DNA of 35,157 nt from Hyphomicrobiales bacterium (lineage in GTDB: Bacteria; Pseudomonadota; Alphaproteobacteria; Rhizobiales; Rhizobiaceae), in contig JAFKJY010000094.1 of the NCBI GenBank assembly GCA_017305835.1, forward strand, positions 1 to 35,157. Reading direction: 5' to 3'. The translations under genes were made by a program, and so were the position numbers. This document shows, one piece after another, positions 16,491 through 26,653 of this stretch. The notes under the pieces were generated by a model that searched no databases, had not been told where the DNA came from, and saw nothing but the letters and a program-made list of their open reading frames with translations. How positions within the stretch are numbered: the stretch's first letter is position 1; each line of letters opens with the position of its first letter.

Positions 16491-16518
16491 TGCAAGATGC
16501 ACACATAGGGGAGCGCGA

Positions 16519-16962
16519 ATGACGACTCTCAAGCACTCGTTTGGACGCTATATCAACATGCGCCTGGAGCGCGTTGCCCTGACTGCCCGCGGCGCAGCCG
16601 ATCGCGTCTACCGGCGAGAGCTCGGCATGGATATCGAGCACATCCGGATCCTCAGGATCGTCTCGTGGAAGCCGGGCAAGCCGGTGAGCTGGGTCGTGCG
16701 GGAGTCCAATCTCGATAGGACGCTGGTCTCGCGCATAATAAGTACGCTGGTGAAGCAGGGCCTGCTGCAGCGGACGATCTCGCCCAGCGATGCGCGGCAG
16801 TTCCTTCTGACGACCACGCCGGAAGGCGAGGAGCGCGTCCGGGAGGCCAACGTTCTCGGGGATGCGCTGAACCTCGACCTCCTCAGCGTGCTCGATCAAC
16901 ATGAGCTGGAAACTCTGGAGCGTTGCCTTCAGAAGCTTTCCCAGTGGAAACCCAACTACTGA
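16519..16962 (+). CDS. MarR-family transcriptional regulator
   Basis: A 147-residue winged-helix regulator. The core is DIEHIRILRIVSWKPGKPV, followed by the recognition-helix region WVVRESNLDRTLVSRIISTL and the wing RTISPSDARQFLLTTTPEG. It then has a helical dimerisation tail. ATG 16519 is chosen because AGGGGAG lies just before it; in-frame starts further upstream would run through the operator. Divergent from the M20/CUT2 operon, it most likely represses that operon until the substrate or a product binds. The ligand is unknown. Confidence 0.88.
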   Translation: MTTLKHSFGRYINMRLERVALTARGAADRVYRRELGMDIEHIRILRIVSWKPGKPVSWVVRESNLDRTLVSRIISTLVKQGLLQRTISPSDARQFLLTTTPEGEERVREANVLGDALNLDLLSVLDQHELETLERCLQKLSQWKPNY

Positions 16963-17077
16963 CGATCTCGGGGAACCGGCGTACGGTTGGCGCATCAAGA
17001 GGAACGACCTGGCGGAGGTGCCATAACCCGATGCCTGCCTCGAAGCCTCTAGTGGACCAAGCGGAGCGCATCTCCTG

Positions 17078-18730
17078 ATGAGCCGCATCCTCGTCCTCGG
17101 TGGCTATGGCGGGTTCGGCGCGCGGCTGACGCGCCGCCTTGCCGGCAGCGGCCATCACGTGCTGGTCGCCGGCCGCAACGTGGGCAAGGCGGCGTCGTTC
17201 TGTGCGGATGTAGCCGGGACCGAGCCGGTGGTCGCCGACCGCGACGGGGATATCGGCCGCCTGCTTGCCGAGCGCCGGTCGGACCTGCTGATCGATGCCG
17301 CAGGTCCGTTTCAAGGGAGCGGACAGCAGGTGCCGCTCGCCTGCATCCGCGCCTCGGTGCCTTATCTCGACCTCGCAGACGCGCGCGGCTTCGTGACCGG
17401 CATCGCTGCCCTCGATGCCGCAGCCCGCGCCGCAGGCGTGGCGGTCGTCGCCGGCGCGTCGAGCGTGCCGGCGCTGTCGGGCGCGGTGGCGCGCCATCTC
17501 GCCGAAGGGCTGGATGCGGTTCGCGACGTGGAGATTGCGATCAGCGCATCGAACCGCGCAACGAGCGGGAGATCGGTTGCAGCCGCAATCCTGAGCTATG
17601 TCGGCCGTCCGATCCGGCTGTGGCGCGGCCGACGCTGGACACGCGGATGGGGTTGGCAGGAGCTGCGGCGCAAGACCTTCGCCATCGATGGGGAGCCTGC
17701 GCTCGAGGGCCGTTGGCTGGCGCTGGCCGACGTGCCCGATCACGACCTCATGCCCGATATGCTGGCCGGCCGTCCGGCCGTCACCTTCCGCGCCGGGACC
17801 GACATAGCCTTCCAGACGCTCGGCCTGTGGCTGCTCTCCTGGCCGGTGCGCTGGCTGGGAGTGAAGTCGCTCGCCCGGCTGGCCTTCATCGTGCCGCCGC
17901 TGCAAAGGCTGACCCATTCCCTCGGCAGCGAGCGCTCCGCGATGTCGGTGACGCTTAGGGGCGTGGCGGGCGACCGCGGCATCGAGCGGCGATGGACCCT
18001 GATCGCCAATGACGGCGACGGACCGGAAATCCCGACGCTCGCCACCGTGTTGCTGGCCGAGGCGATCCTCGCCGGCACGATACGGCCAGGCGCCCGGGAC
18101 GCAGGCCGGCTGCTCGACCTCGAACAGTTCGACCTGCTGTTTTCCTCCCTGTCGATCCGCCACCAGACGGTGGACAGCGACCTGCCGCCTCCGCTTTACG
18201 AACGCGTCATGGGTACGCGCTACGCATCGCTGCCCCAGGCGGTGCGGGAGATGCACCGCGTGCATGCGGATAGCGGCGCATCGGGCGAGGCCATCGTCGA
18301 GCGCGGGCACAACTTCGTCGCGCGCTTCATCGCCTGGGCTCTGCGGTTTCCGCCTGCAGGAAGGCATCAGCTTCACGTCGCCTTCACCGAGCGCGACGGC
18401 GTCGAGACCTGGACGCGGGAATTCGGGCCTCACAGCTTCACGAGCCGCCTGAGCGAGCGCAACGGTCAGTTGGTGGAGCGGTTCGGCCCGCTGCGGTTCC
18501 GTTTCGGCCTGCCTTCCGACGACAGCGGCCTTGCGATGGAACTGCGCGGATGGGACTGCCTGGGAATCCCGCTGCCGATGGCGCTCGCGCCGCGGAGCCG
18601 CGCCCGCGAGTGGCAGGAAGACGGGCGCTTCCGGCTCGACGTGCCGATCGCACTGCCGCTCGTCGGCCTGATCGTGCACTATACCGGATGGCTGGAGCCG
18701 GTCCGCACCGGCCAGCCGTCCAACACCTGA
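17078..18730 (+). CDS. NAD(P)-binding saccharopine-dehydrogenase-like protein with C-terminal DUF4166
   Basis: A 550-residue two-part protein. Residues 1 to about 130 form a Rossmann domain with GGYGGFGARLTRRLA and VLVAGRN, then LLIDAAGPFQGSG, as in saccharopine-dehydrogenase-like proteins. The middle (about 130-350) contains a hydrophobic segment (LGLWLLSWPVRWLGVKSLAR), suggesting membrane association. The last 190 residues (from about YERVMGTRYASLPQAVREMH) match the DUF4166 pattern, with ERDGVETWTREFG and FRFGLPSDDSGLAMEL. The reaction is unknown. It stands alone, same strand as the marR gene 116 bases before it, and convergent with the enolase operon. It is not obviously part of either transport system. 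Confidence 0.8.
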   Translation: MSRILVLGGYGGFGARLTRRLAGSGHHVLVAGRNVGKAASFCADVAGTEPVVADRDGDIGRLLAERRSDLLIDAAGPFQGSGQQVPLACIRASVPYLDLADARGFVTGIAALDAAARAAGVAVVAGASSVPALSGAVARHLAEGLDAVRDVEIAISASNRATSGRSVAAAILSYVGRPIRLWRGRRWTRGWGWQELRRKTFAIDGEPALEGRWLALADVPDHDLMPDMLAGRPAVTFRAGTDIAFQTLGLWLLSWPVRWLGVKSLARLAFIVPPLQRLTHSLGSERSAMSVTLRGVAGDRGIERRWTLIANDGDGPEIPTLATVLLAEAILAGTIRPGARDAGRLLDLEQFDLLFSSLSIRHQTVDSDLPPPLYERVMGTRYASLPQAVREMHRVHADSGASGEAIVERGHNFVARFIAWALRFPPAGRHQLHVAFTERDGVETWTREFGPHSFTSRLSERNGQLVERFGPLRFRFGLPSDDSGLAMELRGWDCLGIPLPMALAPRSRAREWQEDGRFRLDVPIALPLVGLIVHYTGWLEPVRTGQPSNT

Positions 18731-18856
18731 GGCTGAGATCGGATCAGCCCATGTCACGTCCACTTCGTGCCTGCGGTATTGCCGGGACGAAGCCGCCCCG
18801 GCTGAATGTCACCCGGCCATCCGAGAATCCCGAAAGCCGTTGCCGGCACCGCGCCT

Positions 18857-20082
18857 TCAGCGGCTGTGCACGGAACCGCGACGGTCGATCAGCTTCTCCA
18901 GGACGTCTTCGTCGAGGGTGAGGCCGAGGCCGGGCCCGTCGAGAACCGGCAGCATCCCGTCCTTCACCTGGAGCTTCGGCGACAGCAGTTCCGCGGTCAG
19001 CGGATTGACGTCGCCCCACAACTCCCCGATCACGAAATTCGGGACGGAAGCCGAGACATGGAGGTTGGCGGCGAACTGGATGGCGCTACCCACGCTGCAA
19101 TGGGGAGCAAAGCCGCAGCCGAACTGATCCGCCAACTGGGCGATCTGCATCGACTCGGTGATGCCCACCTTGATGCTCTCGGGAATGACGATCATCCGCG
19201 CGCCGGCGGCGAACATGTCCCGCGTGATGGCCACGGTCCATACCAGATCGTTGGCGATCGGAATGGGCGACCGCTTCGACAGCTCGACATACCCCTTGTA
19301 GTCGTCGGTCGGCAGAGGTGTTTCGAACCAGAAGACGTCACGGTCGGCAAGCTTGCGCCCGAGCTCCAGCGATTGGGTATAATCGTAGCAGCCGAGGGCA
19401 TCGACGAGCACAACGCCGTCGTCGCCGAGAGCCTCGCGCACGACGTCCACCGAAGCGAGGTCTGCCTCGGCCCCGAAACCGATGGCGATCTTCGCCGAGG
19501 TGTGCCCAAGCGCCATGGCAGCCTTGGTGGCGTCGTAGAGGCGCTTGCGGTCGCTGTCGCTCTTCGGATCGCGGATACCGGCGACGCCACTGTAGTAGAC
19601 GGTGATCTCGGGCCGGTAGCGCCCTCCCAGCATTTCGGACACCGACTTTCCGCAGGCCTTCCCGATGATGTCCCAGCAGGCGATGTCGAGGCCCGCGGCG
19701 GCCTCCTGGTGCAGACCCTGCAGGTGGCCGCGCCCACGCATGCTGGCGCGGTAGCGGTCCCACATCACGCGGACGGCGAAAGGATCCTCGTCCACAAGCC
19801 AAGCGGCGAGATTGTCGTCGATATACTCCTTGACGGCATGCGGCGCGATCACGCCCTTGCTCTCGCCGATGCCCACGATCCCCTCGTCGGTGTGCACGCG
19901 CACGAGTATCGAACAGATGTCCGTGTTCCACTTGTGGCGCATGCGCCAGCGCAACGGGTAGGCGGTGTCCATGTGGCCGCCGCGCCGCCGGCGTGCCTGA
20001 TAGTCCTGCTTCCATGCTTCCCGTCCCCAGTAATCCTCGTTGAAGGGAACGCGGATGACGTCGGTCTGGACCTTGGTGACCT

Positions 20083-20086
<4 letters not shown>
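18857..20086 (-). CDS. Enolase-superfamily (mandelate racemase/muconate lactonizing type) enzyme
   Basis: A 409-residue enzyme of the superfamily that abstracts a proton next to a carboxylate, usually as a sugar-acid dehydratase, racemase or lactonizing enzyme. The N-terminal capping domain is residues 1-140 and the barrel follows. Candidate residues are Lys199 (TSAKIAIG), Asp229 (VLVDALG), Glu255 (FWFETPLP), Asp280 (IANDLVW) and His329 (FAPHCSVGSA). Two are off-pattern: the second Lys of the common KxK motif is Ala201, and the third metal ligand, normally Glu, is Asp280. The gene starts inside the ATPase stop (ATGA) and is the last of a five-gene CUT1 operon, so its substrate is probably the imported sugar acid or a derivative. 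Confidence 0.88.
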
Positions 20087-21282
<1,196 letters not shown>

Positions 21283-21285
21283 GGT

Positions 21286-22116
21286 TCAGCCTTTCACCGA
21301 TCCGGCGACGAGGCCGCCGATTACATATCTCTGTGCGAACACCGCGAAGATCAGCGTCGGCAGCACGTAGATCAGCGACGCAGCCATGATGACGTCGAGC
21401 GGCGTCGTGAGTTCGCCGACGAACGATGCAATTCCGACCGACGCGGGGCGCAGGTCCGCCTTGGAGATGAAGGTCAACGCGAACACGAACTCGTCCCACG
21501 CGTGGAAGAAGGCGATCACGGAAACCGCGGCGAGGCTCGGCAGGACCAGCGGTGCGACGATGCTGATCTGGATCGCAAGCCGGGGCGCGCCGTCGACGCG
21601 GGCAGCCTCCTCGATCTCGCGCGGAACCGCGTCGATGGCCGTCTTCAGGAGCCATGTGGCGACCGGCACCACGAAGGCTGCGTTCACGATCATCAGCCCT
21701 TCCAGCCGGTTGAGCAGCCCGAAGGTCAGGAACAGGCCGTAGATCGGGACGAGAAGGAAGACCTCCGGCAGGAACTGCGTCGCAAACAGCGCGAGCCCGA
21801 AGGCGCCGCGCCCTCGGAAGCGATAGCGCGAGAGCGCATAGGCTGCGAACCACGCGGTGGCGATGGTGAGGACCGTGGTGCCGACCGCGATGATTGCCGA
21901 ATTCAGCAGCCACAGGAGCAGAGCGGTGTCGTCGAGCGCGGCCGCGAACGCCGCGAGATGACCGAAGTTGGGCAGCAGATCGGGGGCATCGAGGAACAGT
22001 CGCGACGTGTCGGTCGTGGCCGTGACCAGCATCCAGTAGATGGGGAATATGGTCAGCCCGACCATGACGACGATCGCCACGGTCCGCGCCACGCCGCCAA
22101 CACGTCTGCCCGTCAT
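21286..22116 (-). CDS. CUT1 ABC transporter permease (MalG-like)
   Basis: A 276-residue inner-membrane permease with six hydrophobic segments. The EAA loop that contacts the ATPase reads EIEEAARVDGAPRLAIQISI. ATG 22116 is chosen over a TTG 18 bases upstream because AAGGAGG lies at proper spacing before it. It pairs with the permease encoded immediately upstream to form a heterodimeric channel. Confidence 0.93.
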   Translation of the reverse strand: MTGRRVGGVARTVAIVVMVGLTIFPIYWMLVTATTDTSRLFLDAPDLLPNFGHLAAFAAALDDTALLLWLLNSAIIAVGTTVLTIATAWFAAYALSRYRFRGRGAFGLALFATQFLPEVFLLVPIYGLFLTFGLLNRLEGLMIVNAAFVVPVATWLLKTAIDAVPREIEEAARVDGAPRLAIQISIVAPLVLPSLAAVSVIAFFHAWDEFVFALTFISKADLRPASVGIASFVGELTTPLDVIMAASLIYVLPTLIFAVFAQRYVIGGLVAGSVKG

Positions 22117-22138
22117 CCGTTCCGCCTCCTTCAAGGTG

Positions 22139-23038
22139 TCATGCCTCTCCGGCGCGCCGAGCGGATCGCTGCTCGACGTAGTAGTAGACGATCGTGATCA
22201 GGATCGACGCCAGGAAGCCGACGACGCCGATGGCCGCGGCCCGGCCGAGATGTGCGTTGACGAAGCCCTGGCGGTAGAGATCGACCACCAGCGTATTGGT
22301 CGCCCGGACCGGCCCGCCCTGGGTCAGAAGCCAGATCAGCTCGAAGCGGCGCAGCGACCAGATCGAAAGGAAAAGGACCAGGACGAGGATCGTCCGTCTT
22401 ATGCCGGGCAAGGTGATCTCGGTGAGCACCGCAAAGCCGCGGGCCCCGTCGATGCGCGCCGCCTCCTCGAGGCTGGCCGGTACGGATTGCAGCGCGGCGA
22501 GCAGAACGAGCGCCGAAAAGGGAAATATCTTCCAGATCGTGACCAGCAGGACCGACCCCATCGCCAGATCGGGGTCATTGAGCCACAGCACGCCGCCGTC
22601 GATCAGGCCGATGCTGCTGAGCGCATAGTTCAGGACGCCGTAGTCGGCATTGAATATCCAGACGAATACCAACGCGACGGCCACCTGCGGCGTGGCCCAC
22701 GGCACGAGGATCATGGCACGCACCAGCCTGCGGCCGGGGAAGGCGCCGTTCATCACGAGAGCCGCCGCCAGACCGAGCACGACGGCGCCGATCACGCTGC
22801 CCGTCGCATATACGAGCGTCTTGACCATGGTGATCTGGAAGGAGTCGAGATTGAACAGCGCGGTGAAGTTGCGCAGCCCGACGAAGGTGCTGCGGTTCGG
22901 GCTGAGCAGGCTCGTATTGGTGAAGCTGAGGTAGATGCCGCGCAGGATCGGATAGCCCTGCACGGCGGCGAGCAGCAGGACGGCCGGTGCGATCCCGAAC
23001 CAAGCCTCGCGATTTATGGCCCTCTCGTTCGACTGCAT
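22139..23038 (-). CDS. CUT1 ABC transporter permease (MalF-like)
   Basis: A 299-residue inner-membrane permease. The first helix is WFGIAPAVLLLAAVQGYPIL, and the EAA loop reads SLEEAARIDGARGFAVLTEI. The frame is open to a GTG at 23101, but the extra residues (SARSPRVHHPYPRAG) look non-coding, so ATG 23038 is preferred; neither start has a strong ribosome site. It lies about 100 bases after the binding-protein stop. Confidence 0.9.
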   Translation of the reverse strand: MQSNERAINREAWFGIAPAVLLLAAVQGYPILRGIYLSFTNTSLLSPNRSTFVGLRNFTALFNLDSFQITMVKTLVYATGSVIGAVVLGLAAALVMNGAFPGRRLVRAMILVPWATPQVAVALVFVWIFNADYGVLNYALSSIGLIDGGVLWLNDPDLAMGSVLLVTIWKIFPFSALVLLAALQSVPASLEEAARIDGARGFAVLTEITLPGIRRTILVLVLFLSIWSLRRFELIWLLTQGGPVRATNTLVVDLYRQGFVNAHLGRAAAIGVVGFLASILITIVYYYVEQRSARRAGEA

Positions 23039-23138
23039 GTGCGCCCGGTTCAATCCAGCTCGAGGGTACGGGTGGTGAACGCGCGGGGATCGCGCGCTCA
23101 CCCGATTGCCGAGATGCCTTCCGCAGCCGGTCGCCCGG

Positions 23139-24398
23139 CTACTCGGCGGCGATCGCCTTCGCCTGTTCCTGGGCTTTCTTCATCGCATCCTGAGCCGATG
23201 TCCCGTTGAACAGGACCTGCTCGAGCGCTTCAGACATGACCGTCCGCAGTTCGGACGCTTTCTGGGCAAGGCCTTCCGGGACCGTGGAGACCGCGCGCTG
23301 CGCTTCGATCGCGGCTTCCATCTCGCCCAGCCACGGGGCATTGCCGCCAAGGGGATTGTTGGACAGGTCGAGCTTGGTGCCCACGCTGACGCCGCCGAGC
23401 AATTCATAGAGCGCAAGCTGTCCTTCCTGCGAGAACAGGTAGCTCATGAATTCCGCTGCCGCCTTCTTGTTCTTGGAATTGGCATTGATGCCAATGAAGG
23501 TGGTCAGCGAGGCGTGATCGCCCGACTGAAACGGATTGCGCGCCACGCCGATCTTGTCGCGCATATCCGGATTGCCGGCGGCGATGATGCCGGGCAGCGA
23601 AAGGTTGTCGATGAACATCGCGACCTTCCCCTCCCAGAACATCCTGCGATAGGTCGCGGCATCGGCCCCCTTGGGCACGTAGCCCGACTTGTAGATGTTG
23701 GCGAGGCGATCGACGCCTTCCACGACCTGCGGGCCGTCGAACTCGGGCTGCCCGTCCTTGGCCCAGCGCCCGCCCGCGCCATAGACCCAGTTCGAAACGT
23801 CGTACCACATCCCCGCGGTCTCCGCCGATGTCGTGCGGAACGCGAAGGCGAAGACGCCCTTTTCCTGCAGGCGCTTGGCCACGTCCAGGAACTCTTCGTA
23901 GCTGGCAGGCACCTTCGCCCCGATGGAGGACAGAAGTTCCTTGTTGTAGATGAGGTTGTAGGTGTTCGCGCCCCAGACCAGGCCGTACTGCTTGCCGTCG
24001 ATGACAGCGTCCTCATTGACCGAGGTCAGATTCAACGACGGGAGGTCCATCAGCTCCCCGAGCGGCTCGAAAAATCCGGCGTTCACCGCCTTCGGGAACG
24101 CATCGTCGCCGAGCACGAATACGTCGGGACCGGCGCCCTGCCCCGCCTGGGTGAAGATCGTCTGCTCGAACTGCGGGTAGGGAACCGCGACCTTCTCGAT
24201 CTTGATGTCCGGATGGCCCTGCATGAACTTGTCGACGAGGGCGTTCAGCTTCTCGCCCCGCCCCTTCTCGGTGAATTGCCATGCGGCGAATTCAATCGTC
24301 ACCGGAGAAGCGGACTGTGCGGCGGCCCATTCCGGACCGAGCAGGCCAGCGATGCCGAGGCCGATCGCCGCGGCGTAAGGAAATTTGCGAAATGACAC
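23139..24398 (-). CDS. CUT1 extracellular solute-binding protein (family 1)
   Basis: A 419-residue exported binding protein. It starts with GTG 24398, supported by GGAGG six bases upstream, and has a signal peptide (residues about 4-27, cut near AAAQS). The mature part begins with TIEFAAWQFTEKGRGEKLN and contains PDVFVLGDDAFPK, GLVWGANTYNLIYNKELL and EGKVAMFIDNLSLPG, all typical of sugar or sugar-acid binders. It is the first gene of the operon SBP-permease-permease-ATPase-enolase and is divergent from the Gfo/Idh gene. The ligand is unknown. Confidence 0.93.
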   Translation of the reverse strand: MSFRKFPYAAAIGLGIAGLLGPEWAAAQSASPVTIEFAAWQFTEKGRGEKLNALVDKFMQGHPDIKIEKVAVPYPQFEQTIFTQAGQGAGPDVFVLGDDAFPKAVNAGFFEPLGELMDLPSLNLTSVNEDAVIDGKQYGLVWGANTYNLIYNKELLSSIGAKVPASYEEFLDVAKRLQEKGVFAFAFRTTSAETAGMWYDVSNWVYGAGGRWAKDGQPEFDGPQVVEGVDRLANIYKSGYVPKGADAATYRRMFWEGKVAMFIDNLSLPGIIAAGNPDMRDKIGVARNPFQSGDHASLTTFIGINANSKNKKAAAEFMSYLFSQEGQLALYELLGGVSVGTKLDLSNNPLGGNAPWLGEMEAAIEAQRAVSTVPEGLAQKASELRTVMSEALEQVLFNGTSAQDAMKKAQEQAKAIAAE

Positions 24399-24456
24399 GG
24401 CTTTCCTCCTTCTCGTGGGCCGGTGCTATCCCGGGCTTCCTCCAAAATTCATTTTA

Positions 24457-24482
24457 TCTTCTATATCACATCATATAGAAGA
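24457..24482. promoter_or_regulatory. Perfect 10-6-10 inverted repeat, probable operator
   Basis: TCTTCTATAT and ATATAGAAGA are perfect 10-base arms around CACATC, midway between the divergent start codons of the binding-protein gene and the Gfo/Idh gene. It is a strong candidate site for a dimeric regulator, plausibly the GntR/HutC protein encoded at 25844-26569. Confidence 0.75.
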
Positions 24483-24542
24483 CTCAACGGGCATCAAGAG
24501 CGGCCGGCGCCTCTCACCGGGCGCATGATCGGGAGAAGGAGA

Positions 24543-25655
24543 ATGACAATCCGGGTCGGCGTGGTGGGGCTCAAGCACGGGATGGCCTCGATCGTCGAGG
24601 TCGTGCGGAACCCGAAGTTCCGGCTGGTGTCGGTATGCAGCCGGTCGCGCGAGGACTACGAATATCTGCGCGGAGCCGAGATCGCCCAGCCGCTGGATAG
24701 CGTGACCTTCACCGCAAGCCGGGAATCGCTGATCGCCGAGGCGCGCCGGCATTGCGACTTCGGTGACGTCGCCTTCTTCGACGACTACGACCGCTTCCTG
24801 GCAGAAGGAGGAGTCGACGCGGTGATCCTCGCCGTTCCGGTCAATCTCAACGCCCGGTACGGCATGAAGGCGCTGAAAGCCGGAAAGCACGTCCTCGCTT
24901 CCAAGCCCTTCGCGATCGACGTCGACGAGGCGGCGGAACTCTACCATGCCGTCCGCGCGGCCAGAGGCGCGTTCGTCCTCAATTTCGAGTTCCGCTATTC
25001 GCCGCTCTTCGTCGCCATCCGCCGGGAGCTGGACGCGGACCGCATCGGCCAGGTCAGGTTGATGTCATGGAACATGTTCCGCATGCCGTTCCGGCCGAGC
25101 TATCGCCGCCGCGCGGTCAGCGGGGGACCTTTCATCGCCGAGATCTGCCACTGGGTGGATATCTTCCGCTTCGTCGAAGGCCGCGGACGGTTCCTGCGGG
25201 CGGCAAGCTTCGGCGGCCTCGACGTGCTGAAGGACATGCAGGACTTCGCGGATCACGCGGCCTCGATCGTCGAATATGATTCAGGCGCGGTCGGAAGCAT
25301 CAACTTCACCTATTTCACCGACTATCCGGAGCACAACGTATTCGCCTTCGTGGGCGACAAGGGGAAGATCGCGGGCAATACGGACGGCGCCGGCGTCTAT
25401 TCACTCTACCGGGACGGGCGCCGGGAGCCCGACGTGGTCCGGCTGGATCCGACCACCAATCATCAGGGCCATCTCGGCTTCGACAGATCGCACGCCTACT
25501 TTGCGGATGTCATCGAGGATGGGCTGAGGGTCAACGAGGCCGAGGCGGAGGCCGGCCTCGAAAGCACGCTCGCCACCGTCGCGCTCGACATGGCGATGAC
25601 GGAGGGTCGGACAGTAACACGGGAAGAAATAGTCAGCTCCACGGAATTATACTAG
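24543..25655 (+). CDS. Gfo/Idh/MocA-family oxidoreductase
   Basis: A 370-residue NAD(P)-dependent oxidoreductase of the sugar/inositol dehydrogenase type. The N-terminal Rossmann domain begins TIRVGVVGLKHGMASI, a divergent version of the glycine-rich loop. The catalytic EKP motif reads ASKPF (Lys121). The C-terminal domain has SGGPFIAEICHWVDIFRF with the conserved His203 and Asp206. ATG 24543 follows GAGAAGGAGA. It is divergent from the CUT1/enolase operon over a shared operator, so it probably oxidises the imported sugar or its product. Substrate not identifiable from sequence. Confidence 0.9.
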   Translation: MTIRVGVVGLKHGMASIVEVVRNPKFRLVSVCSRSREDYEYLRGAEIAQPLDSVTFTASRESLIAEARRHCDFGDVAFFDDYDRFLAEGGVDAVILAVPVNLNARYGMKALKAGKHVLASKPFAIDVDEAAELYHAVRAARGAFVLNFEFRYSPLFVAIRRELDADRIGQVRLMSWNMFRMPFRPSYRRRAVSGGPFIAEICHWVDIFRFVEGRGRFLRAASFGGLDVLKDMQDFADHAASIVEYDSGAVGSINFTYFTDYPEHNVFAFVGDKGKIAGNTDGAGVYSLYRDGRREPDVVRLDPTTNHQGHLGFDRSHAYFADVIEDGLRVNEAEAEAGLESTLATVALDMAMTEGRTVTREEIVSSTELY

Positions 25656-25843
25656 CATATGCAAGATTGCCTCTGCGGAGGGACGAAAAAATTCGCGGAG
25701 GCGCAAGGGACGCTTGGTGTCGCGGCCAACCAGAAGCTTGTGGTAATTGCTTGAGAGATGTTGCGTCAGTGCTGATTCTCGGCAGAGGTCATGTGTGACG
25801 AAGATACCCGCCGCATCCGGCGAACTGACACACGCGGTGACTC
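25656..25843. other. Intergenic region before the gntR gene
   Basis: 188 bases without a convincing gene. It holds a 31-codon ORF at 25659-25754 with no ribosome site, and an A-rich patch (ACGAAAAAATT). No clear palindrome was seen. The gntR promoter probably lies here. Confidence 0.4.
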
Positions 25844-26569
25844 ATGGCATCCGACACGACGCTTCCTTCCTTCAAGCCGCTCTACCAGCAAGTTCGCGAG
25901 AGGCTGGTCGGCCGACTGATAGACGGCACATGGCCTCCCGGCATGGCGCTGCCGAGCGAACAGCAACTGGCCCACGAACTGGGCGTCAGCCAGGGCACGG
26001 TCCGCAAGGCGCTCGACGCGATGTCTTCGGAGCACCTTCTCGTACGGGCCCAGGGCCGCGGCACCTTCGTCGCGGACGTCGAGGACACACGGATCCTCTT
26101 TCGCTACCTCCGCCTCGTCGGGGACGACGGGCGGCGACTGGTCCCGGAAAGCAAGGTCACGTCGGTGCGCCAGCACAAGGCGACCGAACCGGCGCGCACG
26201 CGGCTCGAACTTCCGCGCGGCAGCAATGTCTGGACCATCGAGCGGACCCGCCAGATGGACGACCGCGTGTCGATCGTCGAGACGATCCTCGTGTCGGCCA
26301 AGCGCTTTCCCGGGCTCGACCGGTTCAGTCCGCTGCCCAACCACATCTACTCGCTCTACGGGTCGCGCTACGGCATCATCATCGGAAGGGTGATAGAGCA
26401 ACTGAAGGCAATCGGCGCTTCCGCCAAGGATGCCGCCCTGCTCGGCTGCGAGCCCGGCGCGCCGTTGCTTCATATCGAGCGGACGGCGCTCGGGCTGGAT
26501 GGCGTGCCGGCGGAGTGGCGCATTTCCCGCTGCCTCACCGACAACTTCCACTATCTGTCCGACCTCTGA
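25844..26569 (+). CDS. GntR-family (HutC type) transcriptional regulator with UTRA domain
   Basis: A 241-residue regulator. The N-terminal winged helix has PLYQQVRERLVGRLIDGTWP, LPSEQQLAHELGVSQGTVRK and RAQGRGTFVAD. The C-terminal half has the UTRA ligand-binding pattern (IERTRQMDDRVSIVETILVS; GAPLLHIERTALGLDGVPAE). HutC-type regulators usually sense a small metabolite such as a sugar or sugar phosphate and leave DNA when it binds. It lies 188 bases after the Gfo/Idh gene on the same strand, convergent with the sulfolactate operon. It most likely controls the CUT1/enolase and Gfo/Idh genes through the repeat at 24457-24482. Confidence 0.9.
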   Translation: MASDTTLPSFKPLYQQVRERLVGRLIDGTWPPGMALPSEQQLAHELGVSQGTVRKALDAMSSEHLLVRAQGRGTFVADVEDTRILFRYLRLVGDDGRRLVPESKVTSVRQHKATEPARTRLELPRGSNVWTIERTRQMDDRVSIVETILVSAKRFPGLDRFSPLPNHIYSLYGSRYGIIIGRVIEQLKAIGASAKDAALLGCEPGAPLLHIERTALGLDGVPAEWRISRCLTDNFHYLSDL

Positions 26570-26653
26570 CCGAAATCGAGCTCCCGGTTACCTTCAGCCG
26601 AGGTCTTCAGGCCTTTTCCGCGACCCGGAGGTCCCGTCGCTTCGGTGCACTGA

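Noticed and set aside
25659..25754. 31-codon ORF between the Gfo/Idh and gntR genes (starts MQDCLCGG)
   Set aside because: No ribosome site and too short to judge; kept only as a note on the intergenic region.
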